Source of the DNA: Acidihalobacter prosperus
GTDB lineage: Bacteria; Pseudomonadota; Gammaproteobacteria; DSM-5130; Acidihalobacteraceae
Length of the DNA: 64,000 nt
Direction of reading: 5' to 3'
NCBI RefSeq assembly: GCF_000754095.2
Contig: NZ_JQSG02000002.1
Coordinates: forward strand, 465,585 to 529,584
Below the pieces are notes generated by a model. The model was given only the letters and a program-made list of their open reading frames with translations. It made no database searches and was not told where the DNA came from. How positions within the stretch are numbered: the stretch's first letter is position 1; every line of letters begins with the position of its first letter. Positions 32,153 to 40,757 of this stretch are shown here, piece by piece. Position numbers and translations under genes: made by a program.

Positions 32153-34504
32153 ATGAAGCAACAAGGCATCGGCGCGCGACTGCTGCGCAAGGAGGACGAC
32201 CGCTATCTGCGCGGGCGCGGCGAGTTCATCGCCGACATCGTCCTGCCCGGCCAGTGCGAAGTCGCGTTCCTGCGCAGCCCGCTGGCGCATGCGCGCATCC
32301 GCGGCATCCACGTGCCCGAGGCGATCGCCGCGCAGACCTTCACCGCAGCCGATCTCGCGGACGTGCAGGCCATCCGCGCCGTCTCCAAGCTGCCCGGCTT
32401 CCGGGTCTCCGAGCAGCCCGTGCTGGCCGCCGACAAGGTCCGGCACGTGGGCGAACCGCTCGCGCTGTGCTTTGCCGAGGACCGCGCCGCCGCCGAGGAC
32501 GCCGTCGGCCTCGTCGAGGTCGACTTCGAGGAACTGCCCGCCGTGCACGACATGCTGCAGGCGCGCGAACCGGACAGCCCGCTGCTGCACGAGGACTGGG
32601 ACCGCAACGTGTTCCTGGAGACCTTCGTCGACGGCGACATCGAGACGCCCGCTGCACACGCGGCCGCGAGCGTCACCCGCGAATACCGCACCGCCCGCCA
32701 GTGCATGGCTCCCATCGAGGGCCGCGGCGTGGTGGCCTACTGGGACAGCCGCAAGAACCTGCTGACCGTCTACACCTCCACGCAGATGCCGCACGTGGTG
32801 CGCTCCGGCCTGTCCGAATGCCTCGGCCTGGAGGAGGACGCCATCCGCGTGATCGCGCCCGACGTCGGCGGCGGCTTCGGCTACAAGGGCATCCTGCTCG
32901 CAGAAGAGGTCTGCCTCGCCTGGCTGACCCTGCGCCTCGGCCGCCCCGTCCGCTGGATCGAGGACCGGCGCGAACACCTCATCGGCAACGCCGACTGCCG
33001 GGAGCATCACTACCGCATCACCGCGCACGCCGACGCGAACGGCAAACTGCTCGCGCTCGACGCCGAGGTCACGGTCGACTCCGGCGCCTATTCGGCCTAT
33101 CCGTTTTCCGCCTGTCTGGAGGCCGCCCAGGTGGCGAGCATCCTGCCCGGCCCGTACGACTTCAGCGGCTACCGCTGCCGCACCTTTTCCGCCGCCACCA
33201 ACAAGTGCGCCATCCTGCCCTACCGCGGCGTGGCCCGTACCGGCGTCTGCTACGCCATGGAGCTGACCCTGGACGCGCTCGCCCGCGAGCTCGGGCTGGA
33301 GCCCTGGCAGGTGCGCATGGCGAACCTGGTGCCGCCCGAAAAGATGCCGTTCGACAACATCACCCGCAAGCACTTCGACAGCGGCGACTATCCCGAATGC
33401 ATGCGCCGGGCGGTCCAGGCCATCGATCTGGACGCCTGGCGCGAGCGCCAGCGCACCCCGGAACCCGACGGCCGTCTGATCGGCGTCGGCTTCTCGATCT
33501 ACTGCGAGCAGAGCGCGCACGGCACCTCGGTGTACTCGGGCTGGGGCATCCCCATGATCCCCGGCTACGAGGAGGCCTTCGTGCGCGTCACCCCGAACGG
33601 CGGTCTGGACATCCGCGTCGGCGTACAGTCGCACGGACAGAGCATGGAAACCACCTTCGCCCAGCTCGCGCATGAGATTCTCGGCGTGGACACCGACCGC
33701 GTGCGCGTGATGCACGGCGACACCGCCGACACCGCCTACTCCACCGGCACCTGGGGCTCGCGCTCGATGGTGATGGCCGGCGGCGCGGTGGCCACCGCCT
33801 GCGACGCGCTGGCGGCGCGCCTCAGGACCGTCGCGGCGAGCATGCTCGGCGTCGATCCCGAGGGCATCGTCCTGGCCGACGGCGAGGCCCGCAGCCAGGG
33901 CGGCAGCCTGTCGCTGCGCGAGCTGGCCTACCTCTGGTATCGCCGCCCGCAGGACCTGCCGCGCGGTCTCGGGGTCACCAGCCTGGAGACGAACGCCGCC
34001 TACAAGCCCGTGCACGACCACGGCGTGTTCAGTTATGCGGCGCACGCCGTGGCGGTCGCCGTCGACCCCGAGCTGGGCACGGTCGAACTACTGGATTACG
34101 CGATCGTCGAGGACGGCGGCGTGCTGGTGAACCCGATGGTGGTCGACGGTCAGATCATCGGCGGCACGGCCCAGGGCATCGGCACCGCGCTGTACGAGGA
34201 AATGGCCTTCGACAGCGCCGGACAGCCGCTGGCCTCGACCTTCTCCGACTACCTCCTGCCCGGCGCCTGCGAGATGCCGGACATCCGCATCGAACACATG
34301 GAAACGCCCTCGCCCTACACCCGCTTCGGGGTCAAGGGCGTCGGCGAGGGCGGCGCCATCGCCCCGCCTGCCGCCATCGGCAATGCGGTGAACGACGCGC
34401 TGCGCTTCGTCGGCGCGGAGATCACCGAGACCCCGATGACGCCCCGGCGCATCCTCGCGGCGATCGCCCGCGCCACGCAACCCGACACGGAGACAGGCAC
34501 ATGA
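32153..34504 (+). CDS. Molybdenum hydroxylase large subunit (xanthine dehydrogenase/CoxL family)
   Basis: This 783-aa protein has an N-terminal aldehyde-oxidase a/b hammerhead domain (GIGARLLRKEDDRYLRGRG; APIEGRGVVAYW) and Mo-cofactor domains (PDVGGGFGYKG; TGTWGSRSMVMAGGA). The catalytic Glu is in VKGVGEGGAIAPP near the C-terminus. The loop reads LPYRGVARTG, so it is not the AYxCSFR loop of form I CO dehydrogenase; hydroxylation of an aldehyde or N-heterocycle is more likely. It forms a heterotrimer with the two following gene products, overlapping the FAD subunit gene by ATGA. Confidence 0.9.
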   Translation: MKQQGIGARLLRKEDDRYLRGRGEFIADIVLPGQCEVAFLRSPLAHARIRGIHVPEAIAAQTFTAADLADVQAIRAVSKLPGFRVSEQPVLAADKVRHVGEPLALCFAEDRAAAEDAVGLVEVDFEELPAVHDMLQAREPDSPLLHEDWDRNVFLETFVDGDIETPAAHAAASVTREYRTARQCMAPIEGRGVVAYWDSRKNLLTVYTSTQMPHVVRSGLSECLGLEEDAIRVIAPDVGGGFGYKGILLAEEVCLAWLTLRLGRPVRWIEDRREHLIGNADCREHHYRITAHADANGKLLALDAEVTVDSGAYSAYPFSACLEAAQVASILPGPYDFSGYRCRTFSAATNKCAILPYRGVARTGVCYAMELTLDALARELGLEPWQVRMANLVPPEKMPFDNITRKHFDSGDYPECMRRAVQAIDLDAWRERQRTPEPDGRLIGVGFSIYCEQSAHGTSVYSGWGIPMIPGYEEAFVRVTPNGGLDIRVGVQSHGQSMETTFAQLAHEILGVDTDRVRVMHGDTADTAYSTGTWGSRSMVMAGGAVATACDALAARLRTVAASMLGVDPEGIVLADGEARSQGGSLSLRELAYLWYRRPQDLPRGLGVTSLETNAAYKPVHDHGVFSYAAHAVAVAVDPELGTVELLDYAIVEDGGVLVNPMVVDGQIIGGTAQGIGTALYEEMAFDSAGQPLASTFSDYLLPGACEMPDIRIEHMETPSPYTRFGVKGVGEGGAIAPPAAIGNAVNDALRFVGAEITETPMTPRRILAAIARATQPDTETGT

Positions 34505-35334
34505 AACCGGCGCCGTTCGAATACGTCCGCGCCGCCAGCCTGGACGAGGCGGCTGCGCTGCTGCGCCGGGGCGACCTCGACGCTCGGCTGATCGCCGGCG
34601 GCCAGTCGCTCGGGCCCATGCTGAACCTGCGCCTGGCGCAACCCGGCCTGCTCGTGGACATCACCGGCGTGCCGGAACTGCTCGCCGCCGAACGGACCGC
34701 GGACGGAGTCTACCTCGGCGCCTGCGTGACCCACGCCAACGTCGAGGACGGCCGCGTGCCCGATGCCACCGGCGGCATCCTCGCCCGGGTCGCGGGCGGC
34801 ATCGCCTACCGCGCGGTACGCAACCGCGGCACCCTCGGCGGCAGTCTGGCGCACGGCGACCCCGCCGGCGACTGGCCCTGCGTACTGCCCACGCTGGGTG
34901 CCGTACTGCAGATCGACGACGGCCGCAGCACGCGCGAGCTGCCGGCCGGCGCCCTGCTGCGCGCCGCCTTCGAACCCGCGCTCGCCCCCGGCGAACTCAT
35001 TGCCGGCATGCGTCTCCCGACCCTGTCCCCAGCCGCGCGCTGGGGCTACTACAAGCACTGCCGCAAGCCCGGCGAACTGGCCGAGGCCATGGCCGCGGTG
35101 CTGTGGGACCCCGAGCGCGACATCCTGCGCGTCACCCTCGGGGCGCTCGACGACGCCCCCTGCGCGCTCGACGACGCGAGCGCACTGTTCGGCCGCAGTG
35201 GCAGCCGCCTGAGCGACCGCTTCGACTCCGACGCGGTCGACGCGCTGCTGCAGTCGCGCGGCATCGACGACCCCATCGCCCAGCAGATGCACCGCGTGGT
35301 GCTGCGCCGCGCCGTAGAGAGGGCCTGCGCATGA
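34501..35334 (+). CDS. Molybdenum hydroxylase FAD-binding subunit (CoxM-like)
   Basis: This 277-aa protein has the FAD-binding motif IAGGQSLGPMLNLRLAQP (about 31-48), AVRNRGTLGGSLAHGDPAGDW contained in the second flavin loop (residues about 103-122), and the CO-dehydrogenase flavoprotein C-terminal domain (RWGYYKHCRKPGELAEAMAA). It carries electrons from the [2Fe-2S] subunit to the acceptor. It overlaps both neighbours by ATGA. Confidence 0.9.
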   Translation: MKPAPFEYVRAASLDEAAALLRRGDLDARLIAGGQSLGPMLNLRLAQPGLLVDITGVPELLAAERTADGVYLGACVTHANVEDGRVPDATGGILARVAGGIAYRAVRNRGTLGGSLAHGDPAGDWPCVLPTLGAVLQIDDGRSTRELPAGALLRAAFEPALAPGELIAGMRLPTLSPAARWGYYKHCRKPGELAEAMAAVLWDPERDILRVTLGALDDAPCALDDASALFGRSGSRLSDRFDSDAVDALLQSRGIDDPIAQQMHRVVLRRAVERACA

Positions 35335-36482
35335 CCGCCATCGCGATCAACCTCAACGGCCGACGCTTCGAGGCCGACGTCTCCCCGCGCACCCAGCTGG
35401 CCGAACTGCTGCGCGACAAGGCGCTGCTCACCGGCACCCATCTCGGCTGCGAGCACGGCATCTGCGGCGCCTGCACGGTGCTCGTAGACGGCGCCCCGGC
35501 ACGCGCCTGCATCACCTACGCGGTCGCCTGCGACGGCGCGGACGTGGTCACCGTCGAGGGCCTGGACGACGATCCACTGGCCGCCGAATTGCGCGCCGCC
35601 TTCCGCGAGCAGCACGCCCTGCAGTGCGGCTTCTGCACGCCGGGCATGCTGATCACCGCGCGCGACATCGTCGCCCGCCTGCCGGGCGCCGACAGCGACC
35701 GCATCCGGCTCGAACTGGCCGGCAACCTGTGTCGCTGCACGGGCTATCTCGGCGTGATCCAGGCCGTGAAGCAGGTGGTCGACGCACGCGGCGAGGTTGC
35801 GCCCCTGCTGCCCGCCGAACGGCTCGGCCCGGTGGGCGCCCGCCCCTGCGCGCAGGCCGTAGCGCCGCCGACACCCATCGCGACGACGCCCGAAACCGTT
35901 GCCAAGGTCGCACCGGTTCCCGTCGCTTCCGCACCTACGGACGGCCCCGCGCCGCAGCACGCGCTCGCACGCAGCCTGGCCGTGACCGCGCCCGTGGATG
36001 CCGTGTGGGCGCAGTTCGCCGACGTCGTCGCCCTGTCGCGCTGCCTGCCCGGCGCCGAGTTCGGCGCCCCCGACGCGCAGGGCGTGCTGCACGGCCGCCT
36101 GCACGTAAAGTTCGGCCCCGTGCGCGCCGCCTTCGAGGCCAGCGCGCGCCAGACGACAGAGCCCGCCGAACGACGCGGGCGCCTCGTCGGCCAGGGCCGC
36201 GACCGGCTGACCGGCACGCGCGTGACCGCCGAGATCGCCTATGCCCTGCACGCGGCCGACGCGGACACGCGCGTCGACATCGAAGTGCGCTACGGCCTGT
36301 CGGGACGCCTTGCGCAGTTCGCGCGCGGCGCCCTGGCGGAGCGTTTCGCCGACCGGCTGACCGCCGACTTCGCGTACAACCTCGAACGCCTGCTCGCCGG
36401 CGCGCCGCCCGACGCCACCGCGCCGGCAGCGGACGGACTGTGGGCGCGCCTGCTGAAATGGCTGCGCCTTAGCAACACCTGA
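35331..36482 (+). CDS. Fused [2Fe-2S] subunit (CoxS-like) and CoxG/SRPBCC domain
   Basis: The 383-aa protein starts at the ATG overlapping the FAD-subunit stop. Residues 1-155 are a normal small subunit: plant-type cluster cysteines in GCEHGICGACTVLVDG and the second cluster in LQCGFCTPGML with NLCRCTGYLG. After a Pro/Ala/Thr linker (about 160-205), residues 205-365 form a CoxG-like SRPBCC domain (SRCLPGAEFGAPDAQG; FGPVRAAFEASAR). CoxG anchors or matures CO dehydrogenase and is normally separate. The C-terminal LWARLLKWLRL is amphipathic and may attach the complex to the membrane. Confidence 0.88.
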   Translation: MTAIAINLNGRRFEADVSPRTQLAELLRDKALLTGTHLGCEHGICGACTVLVDGAPARACITYAVACDGADVVTVEGLDDDPLAAELRAAFREQHALQCGFCTPGMLITARDIVARLPGADSDRIRLELAGNLCRCTGYLGVIQAVKQVVDARGEVAPLLPAERLGPVGARPCAQAVAPPTPIATTPETVAKVAPVPVASAPTDGPAPQHALARSLAVTAPVDAVWAQFADVVALSRCLPGAEFGAPDAQGVLHGRLHVKFGPVRAAFEASARQTTEPAERRGRLVGQGRDRLTGTRVTAEIAYALHAADADTRVDIEVRYGLSGRLAQFARGALAERFADRLTADFAYNLERLLAGAPPDATAPAADGLWARLLKWLRLSNT

Positions 36483-36525
36483 TTCCGCACACCAAAGGCC
36501 ACACATCCACGCCAAGGGACGCCCC

Positions 36526-37794
36526 GTGAACCAGACCAGCACCGACGACTACGACCTCATCCTGCGCGGCGGACGCGTGATCGATACCGCCAGCGGATTC
36601 GACGCCGTGGCGGACCTCGCGATCCGCGACGGGCGCATCGCCGCCCTGGCGCCGCACCTCGAGGCCACGCCCGGCGCGCGGGTGATCGACGTCGGCGGCA
36701 AGCTCGTGACCGCCGGCCTGATCGATACCCATGCGCACGTGTTCCAGCACGTCACCGGACGCTTCGGCCTGAACCCCGATCTGTGCGGCGTGCGCTCGGG
36801 CGTCACCACCCTGGTCGACCAGGGCGGCCCCAGCCTGATGACCCTGCCCGCTTTCCGCCACTACGTCTCGGAACCCGCCGACAGCAGTGTGCTGTGCTTC
36901 CTCTCAGCCTACCTGGTCGGCGGGCTGGAGGGTCACCACTACGCGCAGCTCTACGGCCCCGAGATGGTCGACGTGAAGCGCACGATCAAGATCGGCCGCG
37001 AGAACCGCGATCTGGTCAAGGGCATCAAGGCGCATGCCGAGATCGGCGGCAAGTCGCGCTGGGGCATGGACGTGATCAAACAGGCGGCCGAGATCGCCGT
37101 CGGCATCGACGTGCCGCTCTACATCCACCTCGGCCAGCTGTGGCCGGAGCGCGAGAAGGGCGTGGTCGACCCGGACAGCGTGATCGAGGAACTGGTGCCC
37201 ATCATGCGGCCCGGCGACGTGCTCGCGCACCCCTTCACGCGCCACCCCGGCGGTTTCATCTCCACCAGGACCGGCGAGGTGCATCCGATCGTGGAGGCGG
37301 CGTTGGCGCAAGGCATCCGCGTGGACGTGGGCCACGGCTCGCACTTCAGCTTCGAGATGGCGGAGAAGGTGCTCGCCCACGGCATCCGGCCCTACACGCT
37401 CGGCGCCGACATGCACGGCTACAACACCTACGCCGGCGAGGACGGCGCGGACGACCGCGAGAGCAATCCCTTCTACGGCGCCCAGCGCTTCTGCCTCACG
37501 CTGGCCATGAGCGAGCTGCTGGCGCTCGGCATGCCGCTGCACGACGTCGTCGCCACGGTCACGCAAAACGCGGCCGCGCTGCTGGGCCTGTCCGACGAGA
37601 TCGGCAGCCTGCAGCCCGGATTGCGCGCCGACGTCAGCGTGCTCGATCTCGCCGAGGGCGAATTCCGCCTGCGCGACAACGGCGGGGCCGAGGCGACGGC
37701 CGCGGCCCTGTTCGTGCCCGCGCTGACGCTGAAGGACGGCCGGCCCATCGAGGTCGACAGCCCGGTGGTGGTGCGCCCCGAACACCTCCACTGA
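36526..37794 (+). CDS. Amidohydrolase/deacetylase-family metallohydrolase (dihydroorotase-like)
   Basis: This 422-aa TIM-barrel amidohydrolase has the metal site HAHVF in GLIDTHAHVFQH (about 69-74), a likely carboxylated lysine in LVKGIKAHAEIGG and further ligands in IHLGQLWPE and VLAHPFTRH. The catalytic Asp region is LGADMHGYN. The small beta-sandwich that bears the final LRADVSVLDLAEGEF is present. Enzymes of this family open cyclic amides or remove acyl groups. Next to a molybdenum hydroxylase it fits ring opening of a hydroxylated heterocycle. AAGGGA lies 10 bases before the GTG/ATG start region. Confidence 0.85.
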   Translation: MNQTSTDDYDLILRGGRVIDTASGFDAVADLAIRDGRIAALAPHLEATPGARVIDVGGKLVTAGLIDTHAHVFQHVTGRFGLNPDLCGVRSGVTTLVDQGGPSLMTLPAFRHYVSEPADSSVLCFLSAYLVGGLEGHHYAQLYGPEMVDVKRTIKIGRENRDLVKGIKAHAEIGGKSRWGMDVIKQAAEIAVGIDVPLYIHLGQLWPEREKGVVDPDSVIEELVPIMRPGDVLAHPFTRHPGGFISTRTGEVHPIVEAALAQGIRVDVGHGSHFSFEMAEKVLAHGIRPYTLGADMHGYNTYAGEDGADDRESNPFYGAQRFCLTLAMSELLALGMPLHDVVATVTQNAAALLGLSDEIGSLQPGLRADVSVLDLAEGEFRLRDNGGAEATAAALFVPALTLKDGRPIEVDSPVVVRPEHLH

Positions 37795-37828
37795 AACGGG
37801 CACGGATGCAACAGGAGGACGCGTGCGG

Positions 37829-38329
37829 ATGCATGAACCCGACATCCAGGACGACAGCGAAGACGAGAACGGCAGCAACTACGCCCAGCTCGCCTCCCGG
37901 CCCGGCTTCCTGATCCGGCGGCTGCACCAGATCCACGTCGCCCTGTTTCTCGAGGAATGCCGGGAATTCGGCATCACCCCCGTGCAGTACAGTATGCTCA
38001 CCGCGCTGCACGAGGGCGCGCTGGATCAGACCGGCCTCGCCAACCGGGTCGGCATGGACCTCGCCACCACCACGCATGTGCTGAAGCGCATCGAAGCGCG
38101 CGGCTGGATCACCCGGACCCGCAACGCCGACGACCGCCGTCAGCGCATCGTCCAGCTCACGGACACCGGCACGACCCTGCTGCAGGACATCGACCGTTTC
38201 GCGCGTCGCGCGCACGAGCGCACCGTCGCCCACCTCGGCGCGGAGGATCGGGCGCGTTTCACGGACTACCTGATCCGTCTGGTCGAGGCCAACAACCGCT
38301 ACTCGCGCGCGCCGATCAAGCTGTCATGA
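37829..38329 (+). CDS. MarR-family transcriptional regulator of the catabolic block
   Basis: The 166-aa protein has a winged helix: QYSMLTALHEGALDQTGLA, then VGMDLATTTHVLKRIEARGW (recognition helix) and RTRNADDRRQRIVQLTDTG (wing). AGGAGG at 37813 fits either this ATG (10 bases) or a GTG six bases upstream (4 bases). It overlaps the DUF1116 gene by ATGA, so it is expressed with the enzymes it probably controls. MarR proteins commonly sense the pathway substrate. Possible operators are the palindrome at 28865 and GGTCA-TTTC-TGACC near 39687. Confidence 0.88.
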   Translation: MHEPDIQDDSEDENGSNYAQLASRPGFLIRRLHQIHVALFLEECREFGITPVQYSMLTALHEGALDQTGLANRVGMDLATTTHVLKRIEARGWITRTRNADDRRQRIVQLTDTGTTLLQDIDRFARRAHERTVAHLGAEDRARFTDYLIRLVEANNRYSRAPIKLS

Positions 38330-39501
38330 CCGCCGCCACCAACACCCCGGAAACCCTGACCGCCGCCGAACGCGTCGCGGGCGTCAGGCCCGAATGGCGC
38401 AATACGGTGCCCGCCGGCCCGACCCTCGGTCTGCGCGAGGGCGAACTGCTGCACGCCGGTCCGCCCATTGATACGCCCGAGGACCTCTGCCCACCGCTGC
38501 GCCATGCGGTCTGCGCCGCCCTGGTGTTCGAAGGCCTGGCTGGGAACCTTGAGGCGGCGGATGCACTACTCGCGGCGGGGAAGGTCCGGCTGCGGCCGGC
38601 GCAGGATCTTGGCGTCGCCACGCCGCTCGCCGCCGTCGTTTCATCGTCCATGTGGCTGCATGCGGTGGTCGATGCCGCGCACCCCGGGCGCGTGGCCTAC
38701 GCACCGTTGAACGAGGGCCCGGGCCCGGCACTGCGCTTCGGCCTGGCAACGCCCGAGGTCGTGGCAAGACTGCGCTGGGTCCACGGCACGCTCGCGCCCG
38801 CCCTCGCCGATCTGCCCGAAGCGATCGAACTGCTCCCGCTCGCCGCCGAGGCGCTGGCGCAGGGAGACGAACTGCATGCCCGCGTCGGCATCGCCTCGGG
38901 CCTGCTGGCGGACCGGTTGCACCCGGACCGGCTCGACGAGGCGTCGGCGTCCTTTCTGCGCGCCCACACCCACCTGTTCCTGAACGCGTGGATGGCCGCG
39001 TGTCTGTGCATGCTCTCGGCCGCGCGCGACTACGGCAAGGGCGATCTGGTGATCGCCGCGGGCGGCAACGGCAGGACCTTCGGCATCCAGCGCGCCAGTG
39101 CGCCGGGCGAGTGGATCGCAGCGCCCGCATCGCCGCCCCTCGGCCCAACGCTGCCCGACATGCCGCCCACGCTCGAGAGGCTCCCCACCATCGGCGACAG
39201 CGCCCTGATCGATGCGCTGGGTCTGGGCGCCATGGCCCTGGACGCCGCGCCGGCGCACGCGGCGAATTTCGATCCGGCACGGGTCGCGGCACTGGCCGAA
39301 ACGGCGAACGCCGTGCTGCTCGCCCGCCACCCCGTCCTCGGGCGCAAGGTCGGCCTGGATGCGGCACGGGTCACGCCGACACACCTGCCGGGCGTCTGCC
39401 TGGCCGCGCTGGATGCGCAGGGCGTGCGCGGACTGGTCGGATTCGGCATCGCCGCCCACCCGGCAGCCCTGTATGGGATGGCGGGCGACGGGGATGCGTG
39501 A
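38326..39501 (+). CDS. DUF1116 protein, AllG/YlbE-like (oxamate carbamoyltransferase subunit family)
   Basis: This 391-aa protein matches DUF1116 along its length: GVRPEWRNTVPAGPTLGLRE, ELLHAGPPIDTPEDLCPPL, NEGPGPALRFG, GDELHARVGIASGLL and LGRKVGLDAARV near the end. In E. coli-type allantoin catabolism the DUF1116 protein is one of three subunits of oxamate carbamoyltransferase, with FdrA/AllF and AllH. No FdrA or AllH homologue is near, so it either works with distant partners or has another role. It is coupled to the MarR gene by ATGA. A carbamoyl or amide transfer in nitrogen release is a fair guess. Confidence 0.78.
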   Translation: MTAATNTPETLTAAERVAGVRPEWRNTVPAGPTLGLREGELLHAGPPIDTPEDLCPPLRHAVCAALVFEGLAGNLEAADALLAAGKVRLRPAQDLGVATPLAAVVSSSMWLHAVVDAAHPGRVAYAPLNEGPGPALRFGLATPEVVARLRWVHGTLAPALADLPEAIELLPLAAEALAQGDELHARVGIASGLLADRLHPDRLDEASASFLRAHTHLFLNAWMAACLCMLSAARDYGKGDLVIAAGGNGRTFGIQRASAPGEWIAAPASPPLGPTLPDMPPTLERLPTIGDSALIDALGLGAMALDAAPAHAANFDPARVAALAETANAVLLARHPVLGRKVGLDAARVTPTHLPGVCLAALDAQGVRGLVGFGIAAHPAALYGMAGDGDA

Positions 39502-39686
39502 TGAGACCACACCCCGACACGCAACCCATTCGCAGCTTGCCAAGCATGGATAAATTCCGCCAAGAATGATTCAAGCCCAACAAATGATTTCGCATGAAAA
39601 TCCATACCAATAAAAACACGCATGAAATACGCAGGAACAGCCGGCCGTTGAATAGGCATTGCGTCCCATGACAGCCCAGCCGTCAG

Positions 39687-39699
39687 GTCATTTCTGACC
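39687..39699. promoter_or_regulatory. Short palindrome upstream of the NMT1-type binding protein
   Basis: GGTCA-TTTC-TGACC lies about 25 bases before the GTG start of the binding-protein gene, in a 220-base gap that otherwise shows no feature. It could be a regulator site; support is the symmetry only. Confidence 0.25.
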
Positions 39700-39724
39700 C
39701 ATCAACATGACAACGGAGATCACG

Positions 39725-40705
39725 GTGAAAAAATTTACGTACGCCATATTCGCACTGCTCGGCCTATTGGCATTCGAGTCGCCGGCCCATGCCGCCCAGC
39801 TCACGAAATTCACGTTCGCGGGTGATTCATGGCCCGGTTTCGCCCCGATCTGGGTGGCGGAAAAGGAGCATTTCTTCAAGGGCATCGAATTCAAATACAT
39901 CAACATGGAATCCGGCCGCGATGCGCTGCTGCTCGCAGGCAAGCTGGACTCCACCAACCTCAGCATGAATCAGGTCATTGAAAATTACCGGAAGGGTTAC
40001 AAGACCCCCATCGTGCTGCCGATGGATTATTCCGACGGTGCCGATGCGATCCTCGCGGACAAGAGCATCAAGTCGGTCAAGATGTTCAAGGGTCAGAAAA
40101 TCGCCCTGAACACGATGTCCTACTCCGAACTCCTGCTGCTGGGCGCGCTCAAGCACGCGGGCCTCAACCTGCATGATGTCTCCCAGGTCAACATGGAGGC
40201 CAACGCCGTCCCGACCGCGCTGATGTCGCACACGGTCAAGGTCGGCGTGACCTGGCAGCCCAATGTCAGCGTCGCACTGAGCAAGGACAAGAACGTCCGC
40301 GTGATCTTCTCGTCGCACGACGTGCCGGGGCTGGTGACGGACAACATCGTGTTCGCCGAGGGCTACGCCAAGGCGCACCCCATGGTCGTCAAGCACATCA
40401 TCGAGGGCTATCTGGCGGGCTTGAAGTTCATCAAGACCCACCCGGAGGCCGCCTACAGGATCATGGGCGACAGGATGGGCGTGAGCCCCAAGCTCGCGAA
40501 GAGCATCTACCTCGGCGTGCACAACGTAACGCTGCCCGAAATGAAGACCATGTTCTCCGGCATGGGCGCCATGTCGTACAAGGTCAGCATCGGCGACGTG
40601 CTGCAGGTCATGAAATTCCAGAAGGAGGTACCCATGGCGTACAGCCCCGACTGGAAGATGTTCGTGGACCCGCATTACGTGGACGCCATGACCCACACGT
40701 CCTGA
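39725..40705 (+). CDS. NMT1/SsuA-type periplasmic substrate-binding protein, orphan
   Basis: GTG at 39725 with GGAGATCAC before it gives 326 aa; an ATG 18 bases upstream has a poorer site. The signal peptide is FALLGLLAFESPAHA-AQ. The mature part is NMT1-like: FAPIWVAEKEHFFKGIEF, AGKLDSTNLSMNQVIENY, KGQKIALNTMSYSELLLLGA and a long C-terminal helix region. Relatives bind taurine, aliphatic sulfonates, nitrate or thiamine precursors. No matching permease or ATPase lies nearby, so it must use distant partners or act as a sensor. It follows the catabolic block after 223 bases. Confidence 0.8.
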   Translation: MKKFTYAIFALLGLLAFESPAHAAQLTKFTFAGDSWPGFAPIWVAEKEHFFKGIEFKYINMESGRDALLLAGKLDSTNLSMNQVIENYRKGYKTPIVLPMDYSDGADAILADKSIKSVKMFKGQKIALNTMSYSELLLLGALKHAGLNLHDVSQVNMEANAVPTALMSHTVKVGVTWQPNVSVALSKDKNVRVIFSSHDVPGLVTDNIVFAEGYAKAHPMVVKHIIEGYLAGLKFIKTHPEAAYRIMGDRMGVSPKLAKSIYLGVHNVTLPEMKTMFSGMGAMSYKVSIGDVLQVMKFQKEVPMAYSPDWKMFVDPHYVDAMTHTS

Positions 40706-40757
40706 CCGACGCGCAGGCGACCGCCCGACCGGACGGTCGCCTGCCACTATCGCCCAG

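Noticed and set aside
31853-34045. 730-codon minus-strand ORF opposite the molybdenum hydroxylase gene
   Set aside because: Shadow of the coding strand; Val/Gly/Ala/His-rich with no domain.
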